Assembly (NCBI GenBank): GCA_033065855.1
Contig: JAVXUO010002353.1
Location: forward strand, 124,001 to 188,000
Direction of reading: 5' to 3'
DNA length: 64,000 nucleotides
DNA from: Escallonia rubra
Taxonomy: Eukaryota > Streptophyta > Magnoliopsida > Escalloniales > Escalloniaceae
Position 1 is the first letter of the stretch. Every line of letters starts with the position of its first letter. The notes beneath the pieces are model-generated. The model was given only the letters and a program-made list of their open reading frames with translations, did no database searches and was not told the origin of the DNA. Shown here in pieces: positions 37,846 to 48,375 of the stretch. The translations under genes and the position numbers were made by a program.

Positions 37846-39901
37846 GGAGTGCACATGGGTTGTTTTCTATAAAGCGGTCAATATTACTTAATAGTCTATT
37901 AAAAAAGAAGGTATTGTGAAATTGCTTTTCATATTTGTGCTAAACAATGTAGTGTTGTACTGGAAAAGAACTCGTAGTTCCCCAAAATATTTAATAGTGA
38001 TGGTAAGAGATATCACCTTTCCCAATGAGCAATGTAAGTACTTAGTGACATGCTATAAATAGAAAAGAACATAGTTGAAAAAAGATAGCAGCAACAAAAG
38101 TGCATATATCAATAACTTTATTTCTGAAAGTTTATTTAATTTATTATGTAATTTCATCGTGTCTCTGTTTGGATGGCAAAACAGTATTGGTTATATTTAC
38201 AACACCTTAATTTTCTTTTATTTTAGAGGAGGAAAATAGAATCAAGACCGGAAGAGAAAGAAGTCATTGGTTTAATAAATTTCATTAGTCAAATAGTTTG
38301 TTCCAATTACAACTTCCCCTATTTTTGTACCTCTTATTGAAAAATACTTCAATAATAAGATTATCAATTAATATAGTGTACTTTTGATTTCTCAAAATAA
38401 ACACCAAATAGAAGAACACTATGATTTGCAGGATATGATGGTTACAAAATATGTGTATTTACAGGCCATGTTGACACGTCAAATTTTAAAAGCCGTCCTA
38501 TATAATTCTGGTACAATCGTATAGCAAAAGTAGTATCACTCAAACTTACCAAAAGTAAAGGAAAAGAAAATGATTGACAACAACATGCAATCCACACATA
38601 TAATTTTTTAAAAAAATAAAGACGAACATTATCTAATAGCAACCAATAAAACCCAGTATAAATAAATTTCATCAGAAAGATAAATAACATTTTTCATAGA
38701 ATTATAGCAGATGTCAGCTACATATATTGATACAACAACCATTAAAGGTAAAGAGAAAGCTTGACAAAAATGTGGAGCATGTGTAGTTAAAGACCATCTT
38801 GGTGTTCCAAAAATCTTGCCTACAATAAAAAAAAAAGAACAAAATGTTGTAAGATCAATCCAATGTATAAAGCGAGTCTTCCACATGAGAGGTGCTCCTA
38901 CCTTAGAAGCTTGTACGCCATACATGAATTTCAGAGTATCGGTTCAAGAATTTGAGAAGGCCTCTTGGTTGTTAGCGCGATACCATGGTCTTGAGAACCC
39001 TGTAATTGCCCAAAAACATTTGAGGTTTAAAAAGGCTAAATATAATAATAACCATACGACAACACCATTTTCTTGGGTTCTTTAAGGCACCTTTCAAATT
39101 TTACCTAGCAGTTACAACATCCTCGATTCTCTTCAACCCCGTTATTGCCACATGTTCGAGGAAAATATGTGGTGTAGACACTGCAACGGTCCAATAATCT
39201 AGAACAAAATGATCTTAAATAGTTGGAATTAGACTACATCAAAAACAACTAACTACATCAAGTAAAGTGAGTTACAATCAAACCAAGCTTCACTTACAAG
39301 ACAAGAATATCAGAAAATCCAAAAGTAGCTAGCAATTAAATTCTAATTCTATGATCAAAATGTACTTTGCATATGCACCGAGTTATATATATTTACTAAA
39401 AACCCAAAAAGACAGGGTCCGGCCATTGTCACCCGATTTTGAAGCACATGCAATATCAAATGTTTCTGTTCAATTTGCTAGTGTCAACCAATATAAAACT
39501 GGAAAATATAATTCATGGTTTAATTTGGTTTTACTAAAACAATATGACTTAAGATCAGTCATAATGCACAATTCTGTTAAAACTTTCTCCAAAACTACAT
39601 TATCATGATATGCATGGTCATGAGAAGAACTAATTCCCCCAAAATTGCTTTAGCTGCAATGCCCGGACCTATAGTTAGACAATTTAGGCTCTTTCCGAAA
39701 GTAGGTCTTCTCTTTATTTACTTTTTTGGGTGAGTACTTCTCAACCAGCCCTAATTCTTGCCTCAGTCCTGGCCCCATGCTATAAAATGCTGTCAACGCT
39801 TAGCTGCAAGACACAAAATCGTTTGATCATGATTACCCACAAAATTTATTACAATTAACAGTAGATGTTACAATTGAATTCAAGTTAATGGTCTTAACTA
39901 A
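37846..39901. other. Intergenic, possible unrecognised exon remnants
   Basis: Mostly AT-rich. On the minus strand, segments at about 39105-39178 (YWTVAVSTPHIFLEHVAITG, flanked by AG and GT) and 38902-39030 (FSRPWYRANNQEAFSNS, then a stop) look like old exons of an unidentified gene. I do not recognise the family and do not call a gene. Confidence 0.3.
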
Positions 39902-40579
39902 GGGTTCGTTTGACAATTTTTTTTTTTTGGTTTTCAGTTTTTAAAGAGCAGCTTAATTTTTTTTTTTTATAAAAACAAGTGGGTGTTTGATAACCCTTTT
40001 TTTTTTAGGTTTTTTTTTTTTTTGGTGTTTGGTAACCCTTTTTATTTTGACTTTTTTTTTTTGGTGGTTTGCGATGGCGGTAGTGGGGTGTAGCGGTGGT
40101 GGTGGCCGACGGCCGGAGGTGGCTGCCGGTGGTGGTGGCCGACGGCCGAAGGTGGCTGCCGGTGGTGGTGGCCGGCGGCCGGAGGTGGCTGCCGGCGGTC
40201 GCTGGATGTGGTCGCCGGCGGCCGGAGGTGGCTGCCGGCGGCCGGAGGTGGCAGCCGGTAGTCTTCGGCGATGGTCACCGGCGGCCGGAGGTGTTCGCCG
40301 GCGGCCGGAGGTGGTCGCCGGCGGCCGGAGGTGGCTACCGGCAGTCTCTGGCGGTGGTCGCCTGAGGTGGCTGCCGGCGGTGGGAGGGTGGTGGTGGTGA
40401 TCTACGAAAAAAAAACCAAAAGTGAAAAAAAAAACCAGTTTCTGGAGTTTTTTTTTTTACTCTTCAGTTTAAAAACTGGATTTTAAACTGAAAAAAAAAA
40501 TTGTTACCAAAATCTCTTTTTTTTCAGTTTTTAAAAACTGAAAAAAAAAAGAGGAATTTTTTTTTTGTCAAACCTAGCC
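39902..40579. mobile_element. Tourist/PIF-like TIR element with GGCCGGAGGTGG minisatellite
   Basis: Flanked by TAA on both sides (39899-39901 and 40580-40582). Ends GGGTTCGTTTGACAA and, reverse complemented, GGCTAGGTTTGACAA. A three-base TAA duplication with GGG...GTTTG ends fits PIF/Harbinger Tourist-type MITEs. Subterminal poly-T and CAGTTTTTAAAAACTG palindromes flank a GC-rich minisatellite (about 40087-40385) made of GGCGGCCGGAGGTGGCTGCC variants. Open frames through it are repetitive artefacts. Confidence 0.65.
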
Positions 40580-40582
40580 TAA

Positions 40583-42118
40583 GTTTAGTGCTCAAAGTGC
40601 AGAAATGATCAGGGCAGATGGTCTGAATTGACCTGTTTGAGACCAATAGGATACTAGGATTAGAGCTTAAAGGACTGGTTTGATTTGAAAATGTTTAAAA
40701 ACATTGAAAGTAGATGATATTTAACTATACTGATGCTGCATGCATCTAGCACTCTCTTCATGATTGGCAGGAGCTCTGCATTGGGTCGCCCTTTTTCTGT
40801 ATTGATGATCTTACAACCAAGTTCGAGATGCAACCCCATAAAAGTCAACAAAAGCGGGGGAGGGGTCACTTTTTACTCAATATATTGGCTTCCAGCACAA
40901 GTTCGTGATTTAGTTTTGTTCGATCTAAAAAGGCAACTCAAAATTCTCACAAGTGAGATGTTCTTTGCAGCATTTCCAACACAAGCAACATCTTTACACC
41001 AGCAAGCACTGCTCAACACCTTTTACAACATTCCCTCCTAACAAAAAGGGTATCACTCAAAATCAACATATTCCTGACCTCCATATTTACAACAAGACAA
41101 TGCAAACACTGCTACACTATTAGTAACTACTCCCCAAACCCAGTCTTTCAATTTTGGCGTTCCTCTTGCCACCAATACCACCACATTGCCATCCAACACT
41201 ACATTTAGCTACTTGTAATCATCATCGATCACTACTTTTAGGATTATTTCTACTAACTTGCATACAAACTGGACAGCCCATGTAGTTGCTTTGACATTCC
41301 ATTTGTGCACTCCACCTTAACCATCAGTCCAAATCGCCAAGTAATTACCATCGACATAAACTCCACTATCTCATTTCCCAATCTTCTTGCTATTGCTGTA
41401 TCACGCCACTGCCATTTTTATAGTCCAGAAAAACCCTTAGCTACTTATGACCAGCACCAGCAATAACGACATCACTCTATTGCTTAAACAAGCAAAAATA
41501 GCCAACCCCAGCATAAACCACTCATTAAGTCACCCCCACGTAATTGCTTCCAGCGAGGGTTTTCAAAACCACAGAATGCACGATTTGATGAGAAATTATC
41601 AGCTGAGGAGCACTTACCTAATTGGATGCCAGTATAGATGCAGAACTTCTTCAATCCAACAAGTGACTTATCTTTTGTTAAGCGCTCTTATTTCATGAGA
41701 GCCTACCAACGTTTGAAACTTCGGGAGCAAATCTGATTGGAGCTTTTGCCTCTCTGCCCCCATAAGTTTCATAGCTAATTTTAACCTGCTTGCATATTAA
41801 ATTACTTTATCCTTATCGCTCTTCTGATGGTTCACTCGCAAAATTTACAACACAAACACACTATAACACCAAAGACTCGTGCTCTTTAACTATTTTCTCT
41901 AGTTAAAGGACGGCAAAAATCTATAGTCAAATTTGCAAGTTTCAAATTATATTAGCTAAACTAAAAAGGAGCATTATGAATGCAAAGTATCCTCGTTTAT
42001 AGCCCAAATACTATGTTAGGTAAGAAGATAAGTTTCAGTAGATGAGAAGACTTATAGACAATCCTGGCCATGGCATGACATACCTTGCATTTCTTGTTTA
42101 TTGGCAGTTGTTCAAAGT
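40583..42118. other. Intergenic, no gene recognised
   Basis: A minus-strand stretch near 40733-40869 reads LGCKIINTEKGRPNAELLPI and might be an exon remnant, but I do not recognise it. Otherwise no supported feature. Confidence 0.3.
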
Positions 42119-42629
42119 AATGGCACAAGAAAGAAAAAAGGTATGTTGGTGTTGGAATGGAGGCATACCTTTGGTCAAGTGTTTGGATATTCAAAACAAG
42201 CTGTGGAACCAGTAGCGGCCATGTGTTTGCTTTTCCAAAATTGCTGAGATTATTACGTGACACAATTGCAAGAAAGTCAGCAGACACGCATGCATGCATA
42301 CATATTTACAAACTGGCTATGAACACTTTCAATCCAATATGACACGAATTTCTTTATAAATCATTCAATCCAAGCATTTTTTGCAACAGAATAACTCTCA
42401 GCATAGAAATCACATATTCATCTAAGAGATATCTCTTTTGGTCAAATCAACAATTTTACTACAAGGTAGGAAAAAAACACAAATTTTTTTGGATCAATGT
42501 AATCGATACGTCAAGACATAACAATACCTAAGGCTTACGTTAGTCAAATGACTGTTTGGCAAAGATGTCGAACAAAAGAAGCAGCGACATAGAGGAGCCG
42601 CAGTCACCGATGACTCCACGGCGTCTAAA

Positions 42630-43689
42630 TAGGGCTATAAATGAACCGAGCTGTTCACGAACGGCTCGTGGTTCGTTCTCTCTAAAACTCGTTCGCGTTC
42701 GTTCACATAATAAACGAACAGAACATGAACACGTTTGTAGAGCTCGTTTATTAAACGAGCTGAACATGAACACACCAAAATGTTCACAAACATGTTCGCG
42801 AACAGCTTATTTAAATAATAAATTAATTAAAACTTATTTTAAAAAATTAACATTTACATAAACCATCTAAATTAATGCTTAAAAATGAAAGCCTTAATGT
42901 CAATTGGCCCAAAACCCCAAGGCCGTGGGAATAGCCTAATATGTAAAGCCCAATCAGTGAAGCCTACCTAACCCTAACTATATAAATAAAAACCTAAACC
43001 TAAACATACACAAATCACTCACATGACAGAGCAACCGTCTGCTCCCCGCCATCCTCTCTCGTCTCTCACACACGCACAAACAAAAACACACACAAGCCTC
43101 ATTGAGTCACTGATCACACAACGGAGCCCTTTTCTACCCCTCCACACACGATCACAGGGACGTTGTCTACGATGCCGATAATCTCATCGCCTCTACGACG
43201 CTATCATCGCCTCTCTCCCCCTTTACGATGCCATCATCGCCTGTCATCGACATCGACGCTCGTAATCTCACCGTCGTCGGCGCATGCATCTGCCGGTTTC
43301 TACGTTTTCATCGTCAGCCAATCAAGATCTTTAAGATTTCTTTTGTAATTTTTTTTGATTCTGCATCCATCTTGTATCTTCTGTAATATGGTTTTGATTC
43401 ATTTTAGTTTGATTAAATTGAAGGAGTTCAGATTTTTTTTGCGAATTTAGGGATGCGTTGGCAATTGACACGAACACAAGCCGAGTTTTGGAACTCGAGT
43501 TCGACTCGTTTTGTTAAACGAGCTGAGCGAGTCGAGCCCGAGTTTTACAGTCACGAACTCGAGCCGAGTTCGAACAATAATTTTTTTTCTTTTGACGAAC
43601 GCGAGCCGAGCTCGAACATAGCAAAAGTTAAACGAACCGAGTTCGAACACACTCATGTTCGGCTCGAACTCGGTTTGTATACAGCCCTA
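42630..43689. mobile_element. hAT-like non-autonomous element with AACGAGC/GTTCG-rich ends
   Basis: Left end TAGGGCTATAAATGAACCGA; right end, reverse complemented, TAGGGCTGTATACAAACCGA. Flanking 8-mers CGTCTAAA and CATCTAAC match at 6 of 8 positions. Long subterminal zones are crowded with GTTCG, CGAGCTC and their complements. The interior has no recognisable protein. The corresponding point in the sister repeat unit (around 48370) lacks the element, which confirms an insertion. Confidence 0.8.
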
Positions 43690-44437
43690 CATCTAACCAC
43701 ACCTCTTAACCCAGGAATGCAACAAAGATACCAAGGCACAAGAAAGAAAAAAGGTATGTTGGTGTTGGAATGGCGGCATACCTTTGGTCAAGTGCTTGGA
43801 TATTCAAAGCAAGCTGCAGAACCAGAAGTGGTCAGTGTTTTTGCTTTTCAAAATTTCTAAGAATGGCTATCATGAGACACAATTGCAAGAAAATCATTAG
43901 ATACTCGTGCATGCATGTACACTAACGCACCAGCTATGGACATGTTCAATCCAAAATGACACCATTTTCTTTATAAAGCAGTCAGCCAACCATTTTTTTT
44001 TCATTTGAATAACTTCCTGCATAGAACTCACATATTTTTGTAAGAGATATTTGTTTTTACCAAAGGGTTAATAGCGAAAATATACCCTCACATATGGCAC
44101 GTTTGCAAATTATATCTCAGACCTTTCAAAATAGCTTTTTTATTCCCCAAACTATGGCTAACGTTGCAAACGTTTACCTTCCGTCCATTTCTTTCGAAAA
44201 ATCTTGGGTTTGCAAAATTATCCCCCAACATATTGAGGGCATATTGGTAAAATCGCATGGGCATGTTTTGGAGGGAAAGATTGCGGGGCTGTAGCATAAG
44301 AGAGTCCAGTCCATACTCTGTTTTGGGTCATTTCCAAAACAGAGAAGATCATTTCGATCGTGGCACTAGAGACGATCGTTGGAGGATTTTGCCAAAATCA
44401 TCGAGACTACGGCTTCTTTCCTTCTATAATCGCGACA

Positions 44438-46697
44438 ATGGTGGGGGTTCTGCGCCAGGGCAACTACGGGCTTCCAGAATACGGTAAGTCATTCATTCAT
44501 TTATCTATTTTCATTAGATTCAATTATATTATCAATGATTACCTTTTGAACGATTGAAAATTAGTCGCGATTAGGGTTTTCTAGTGTTCGTATTTTCCTG
44601 TTAGAGCATTTCTTGCAATTAGGGTTTATGTTGTGCCTGTTGTAGTGAAACTGAGAAACATGGCTTTTCCTGTTATGGAATTGCAACATATTTTAATTTG
44701 TGCAAATATTCGAATGAATGCAATTAGGGTTTATGTTACACTATATCTTGTAATTAGGGTTTATGTTGTGGCAGTTGAGATGAAATTGGAAAAATATGCT
44801 TTTTATGTAATTCATTTTCAACATATTTTAACTTGCAATTTTTATTTGATTTAATGCAGACTATGACTCTGAATTCTTTACTATTGAGTTGCACCATGGA
44901 GGTGAATTTAGAAACTGCCCTGTTACAGTTTATGTAGGTGGTAAAGTTGCTTATTTTGACTACTGTGATCCAGATCAGATGTCTTTGCTTGAGTTGGTTG
45001 ATTGTTGTGAGAAATTAGGGTATGAAATAGATATGGAGAAACAAGAGAACTGGCCAAAATTTTATTCTAAGATGCATGGTTGCACCTTAAGTACAGGACT
45101 TCTGTTATTAGGGACAGATCAGATTGCCCTAAGCTTAACAAAAAATGTAAAAGACAATAGGGTAATAGAAGTTTATGTGAAGCACAGTGAACCCATGGAT
45201 AGTCAAGCCACTTCTACATCTACTGTTCTGCCTAAAAATGTGCAATCTTCTGGTAGAATTTTAGAGTCAGATAACACCATGGATGAAGACAGTGATGGCT
45301 CTGTAACCTCAAAGGACTCTGTAGAGGCTAGGGAAGAAGATGGTAAGATAGTGGACAGTGATTACCCTGTTAGTGATGATGAAGTTGTGAAACTGAGAAC
45401 AATTGAAGTAGAGGACTTAACAAAGGTTGTGGAAGCAGGGCATGACTCTGACTGTACACCAAATGAGGTGGAAGTGGATAGTTCATCTGATGAAGAAGGT
45501 GCTCCTAAAATGAAAAAGAAACCATGGAAAAAGATTAGTTATCCCCAGTTCAATGAATCAATGTCTGAAGATCCCTCATTTGAGTTAGGTCAGTGCTTTG
45601 CCTCACACCTACAATTGAGGGAAGCTATTAGGAATTATGCATGTAAGAATGGAAAATCCATTAGCTTTACAAAGATGGAGAAGAGAAGGGTTAGAGCTGT
45701 GTGTTGTGAGGGTGAATGTCCTTGGGTCTTATATGCTTCTTACATGTACAGGACCACCACTTTGCAAGTGAAAACCCTAAATCCTGAACACACTTGCTCA
45801 AGGACATATGAGGTTGACATGGTGAACTATAGGTGGATTGCAAGAAGGATAAAGTCTTCCCTGAGATCTAATCCTAAATGGCCAGTTCAAGCTATAGCTG
45901 ATACACTTCATGAATCATACAACATTGAGGCCTCTAAATGGCAAATATATAGGGCTAAGAAACTTGCTATGGAGGAAATTGAGGGCAATTGCAAGGAACA
46001 ATATGAGAAGCTATGGAGTTATAGGGCAGAGGTTTTGAGGAGTAACCCCAATACCACTTTTGATTTGGAGGTTCAGGGTGGTAGGTTTAAAAGACTGTAT
46101 GTATCTTTTGGGGGTTGCAAGAAAGGACTTGTGCAGTGCTTGAGGCCTGTACTCATGATGGATGGATGCCATTTAAAGGGCCCTTACAAAGGGATTCTAT
46201 TAGCTGCAGTTGGGATAGACCCTAATGATGGTATGTGGCCAATGGCTCATGCAGTGGTTGAAGTGGAGAATAAGGAGAACTGGAAGTGGTTTGTTAACCT
46301 GTTAATTGATGATGTGGGCATTCAAAATCAATCTGCCTGGACATTTATAAGTGATAAGCAGAAAGGTCTTGTTCAAGTGTTAGAGGAACTTGTACCACAG
46401 GCAGAACACAGGTTTTGTGTTCAGCATCTTGTTCAGAATTTTAGACTTGAGTTTAGGAGCAAAGCATTGACTGATCAGGTATGGGCTTGTGCTAGAGCTT
46501 CATACAAAGATAAGTTTGAGAGAGAGATGACAGTCTTGAAAAAGGCCAGTGAGGCTGCACATTCTTGGCTACTTGCTAGGCCAGCTGAACACTGGAGCAG
46601 GTCACACTTTAGAGAATTTCCTAAGTGTGACATGGAAGTGAAGTATGTTGGCATGGAAGTTAGTAGTTGGGTAATATACATATATAAATATTTGTAG
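44438..46697 (+). CDS. MULE (MURA/MuDR-type) transposase, C-terminally incomplete
   Basis: Two exons, 44438-44483 and 44860-46697 (GT-AG), give 627 residues. ATG 44438 is the first ATG in frame before the splice. Residues about 16-90 (IELHHGGEFRN, VGGKVAYFDYCD) match the N-terminal domain common in plant MULE transposases. An acidic stretch follows. Residues about 235-335 form the MuDR DNA-binding zinc domain, with CCEGECPWVLYASY and EHTC. The MULE catalytic core runs from about 370: D450 in LMMDGCHLKGPYKG, D514 in FISDKQKG, then CVQHLVQNFR. Homology stops after FREFPKCDMEV. The following NxxES-type segment and SWIM zinc finger are absent, and I do not find them in 46698-47200. The protein is therefore truncated, probably by internal deletion, and likely inactive unless an unseen exon exists. 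Confidence 0.88.
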
Positions 46698-47201
46698 GTT
46701 GGCCTTTGGCTATGGAGTTTGGGTTATATGCCCATTTTTTGTGAAGAAAATGGGGAATTTCATATGGCCATTTTTTGGTGCAAATAGAGTATGGTGAATG
46801 CTATATGCTGGGGCATTTTTTGTGCACATACGGGGGGTACAGGGTGATCATTTGGCCAGCTTTAAAAGGGCCAAACTTTGTGCAGATATTGGGGTATATG
46901 AGGAATATGAGCAGATAAATAGATGGGCAACTTTTTGTTTGTATACAAACTGCATTTGGCCAGGTCTTTAGGGCATTGTCTATGTGATAAATGCTTAACA
47001 ACTTTTGTTCACAATTGATGTAACTTGGATACTTTTGTACTAAGAGGGATGATTAAGTTTTAATATTAATGAGTATATTGTCATGTGTTGGATGCTTAGT
47101 ACATTTAATTAATGTGTTGTTACATTTGATTAAATTAATGACCGTGAAGTTGTCAGGACTTAGTTATTTACATCAACAAAAAGATGGTACACTGATAACA
47201 A

Positions 47202-47777
47202 TTATGGCAAATACAATATTTTACCAGTGTTGTTTACACAGTTTTTTTCCCCAAACCTAAACCCTACCAATAGAACTACAACTGCACACAAGATCACAGT
47301 CCATTTCTTCAAGCTTGAATTCTTGACGAGCAGCTCCATGTTCCTCCTCTCCAACTCAGACTTCTTTATCTCCAATTGTTGGTTCCTCAACTTCAACTGT
47401 ATACTCCTCTTGTGCATTTCATCATTCTGTACATGCCCCTCTTCTAATTTCTTTAATGCCAACCTCCCAAACACCATTCCATAATCGCATACATTCGGAT
47501 CAAACCATTTAAAGAACTTACATTTTTGTTCATCCTACATACATATAAAAAAAACCCTACATTAGTTAAGATCAAAATTTCATATGATTATCAAATTAAG
47601 AGTGTAGATAGTTACCTTGTAGTGAGCACATCCCAAAAATCTTCTACCCGGATTGTTCTTGGTCCACGACATGGTCAATGGGGCCGTTTGTCCACAATAG
47701 CAGGTGGTGGGCATGGATGAATTTGGGGAGTGGTTTGATTTTCCAGATCTGGAAGTATTGTTGCTGCTTTCAGCCAT
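47202..47777 (-). CDS. Small zf-GRF / coiled-coil / membrane-anchor protein carried by the MULE
   Basis: Two exons, 47616-47777 and 47202-47534 (GT-AG, phase 0), give 164 residues. Residues 26-64 form a GRF-type zinc finger: C26-x-C28-G, the NPGRRF signature ending in C50, then C59 and FFKWFD. A charged helix with heptad-like leucines (about 81-130) predicts a coiled coil. Residues about 132-147 (WTVILCAVVVLLVGF) form one hydrophobic membrane segment near the C-terminus. GRF fingers bind nucleic acid in some DNA-repair proteins; small plant GRF proteins of this layout are numerous and uncharacterised. It lies wholly inside the MULE, convergent with the transposase, as mudrB is with mudrA in maize MuDR. 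Whether it helps transposition is unknown. Confidence 0.85.
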
Positions 47778-48375
47778 GAGTGAGTGTGTGAGTGTGTGTG
47801 CGTGAGTGTCTATGTTGCGTGAGTGTGTGTGTGTGTGTGTGTGCGCATTTTGAATTTGGGGGAAAAAGAAGTCATTTTGCCCTTTATTCAGGTTAACAGC
47901 GTTTTTTGCAAAATTATACCTTAACATTTTTTAAGGTTGCATTTTTATACCCCAGATAAAAAGTGACCTGACCAAAATACCCTCGCAGTTAACGGAAAAA
48001 CTAACAGGGTGTGGGCACCAGAATTGTGCCATAGTTTGGGAAATAAAAAAGCTATTTTGAAAGGTCTGAGATATAATTTGCAAATGTGCCATATCTGAGG
48101 GTATATTTTCGCTATTAACCCTTTACCAAATTAGCAATCTTACTGCATAGCAGAAAAACAACAAAAAGTATTGGGATTAACGTAATGTATAGCTTTAGAC
48201 ATAACAATCTTTGAGGCTTACCTCAGTCAAATGACCATTGACAAGGTGTCCCATTCCTTCGGCTCTGCAATTTCCAACTTGATTAGCTAGAATAATATGA
48301 AAAATTAGGATTTGGATGCAGCAAAGATGCTGACCAAAAGAAGTAGAGGCATAGAGGAGCCGTGGTCCACAGCTG

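Larger units (their letters stand above)
44065..48121. mobile_element. MULE with MURA-type transposase and zf-GRF gene
   Basis: A 4057-bp element with a perfect 9-bp target duplication, TTTACCAAA (44056-44064 and 48122-48130). Terminal inverted repeats of about 97 bp are almost identical (44065-44161 and 48025-48121), starting GGGTTAATAGCGAAAATATA. It carries two genes in convergent orientation: a transposase (44438-46697, plus) and a zinc-finger/membrane protein (47202-47777, minus). Near-identical repeats and an exact duplication suggest fairly recent insertion. The sister repeat unit near 42430 shows the empty site. The transposase is incomplete at its C-terminus, so this copy is probably not autonomous now. 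Confidence 0.95.
42119..48375. repeat. Tandem duplication (unit about 550-575 bp) split by two transposons
   Basis: The block starting GGCACAAGAAAGAAAAAAGG and TATGTTGGTGTTGGAATGG occurs at about 42123 and again at about 43735. The downstream part of unit 1 (42420-42629; AAGACATAACAATACC, GACATAGAGGAGCCG) reappears at 48190-48375. Unit 1 is 42119-42629 plus 43690-43734. Unit 2 is 43735-44064 plus 48131-48375. A hAT-like element (42630-43689) sits at the end of unit 1 and a MULE (44065-48121) inside unit 2. Confidence 0.85.

Noticed and set aside
38616-39180. A second minus-strand host gene
   Set aside because: Exon-like segments exist but contain stops and match no family I recognise.
40042-40400. 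Overlapping open frames rich in Gly, Pro or Arg-Trp
   Set aside because: They arise from the GGCCGGAGGTGG minisatellite inside a MITE-like element, not from a conserved protein.
44360-44437. Earlier in-frame extension of the MULE transposase from a GTG
   Set aside because: A plant gene should start at ATG; the ATG at 44438 fits directly before the splice site.
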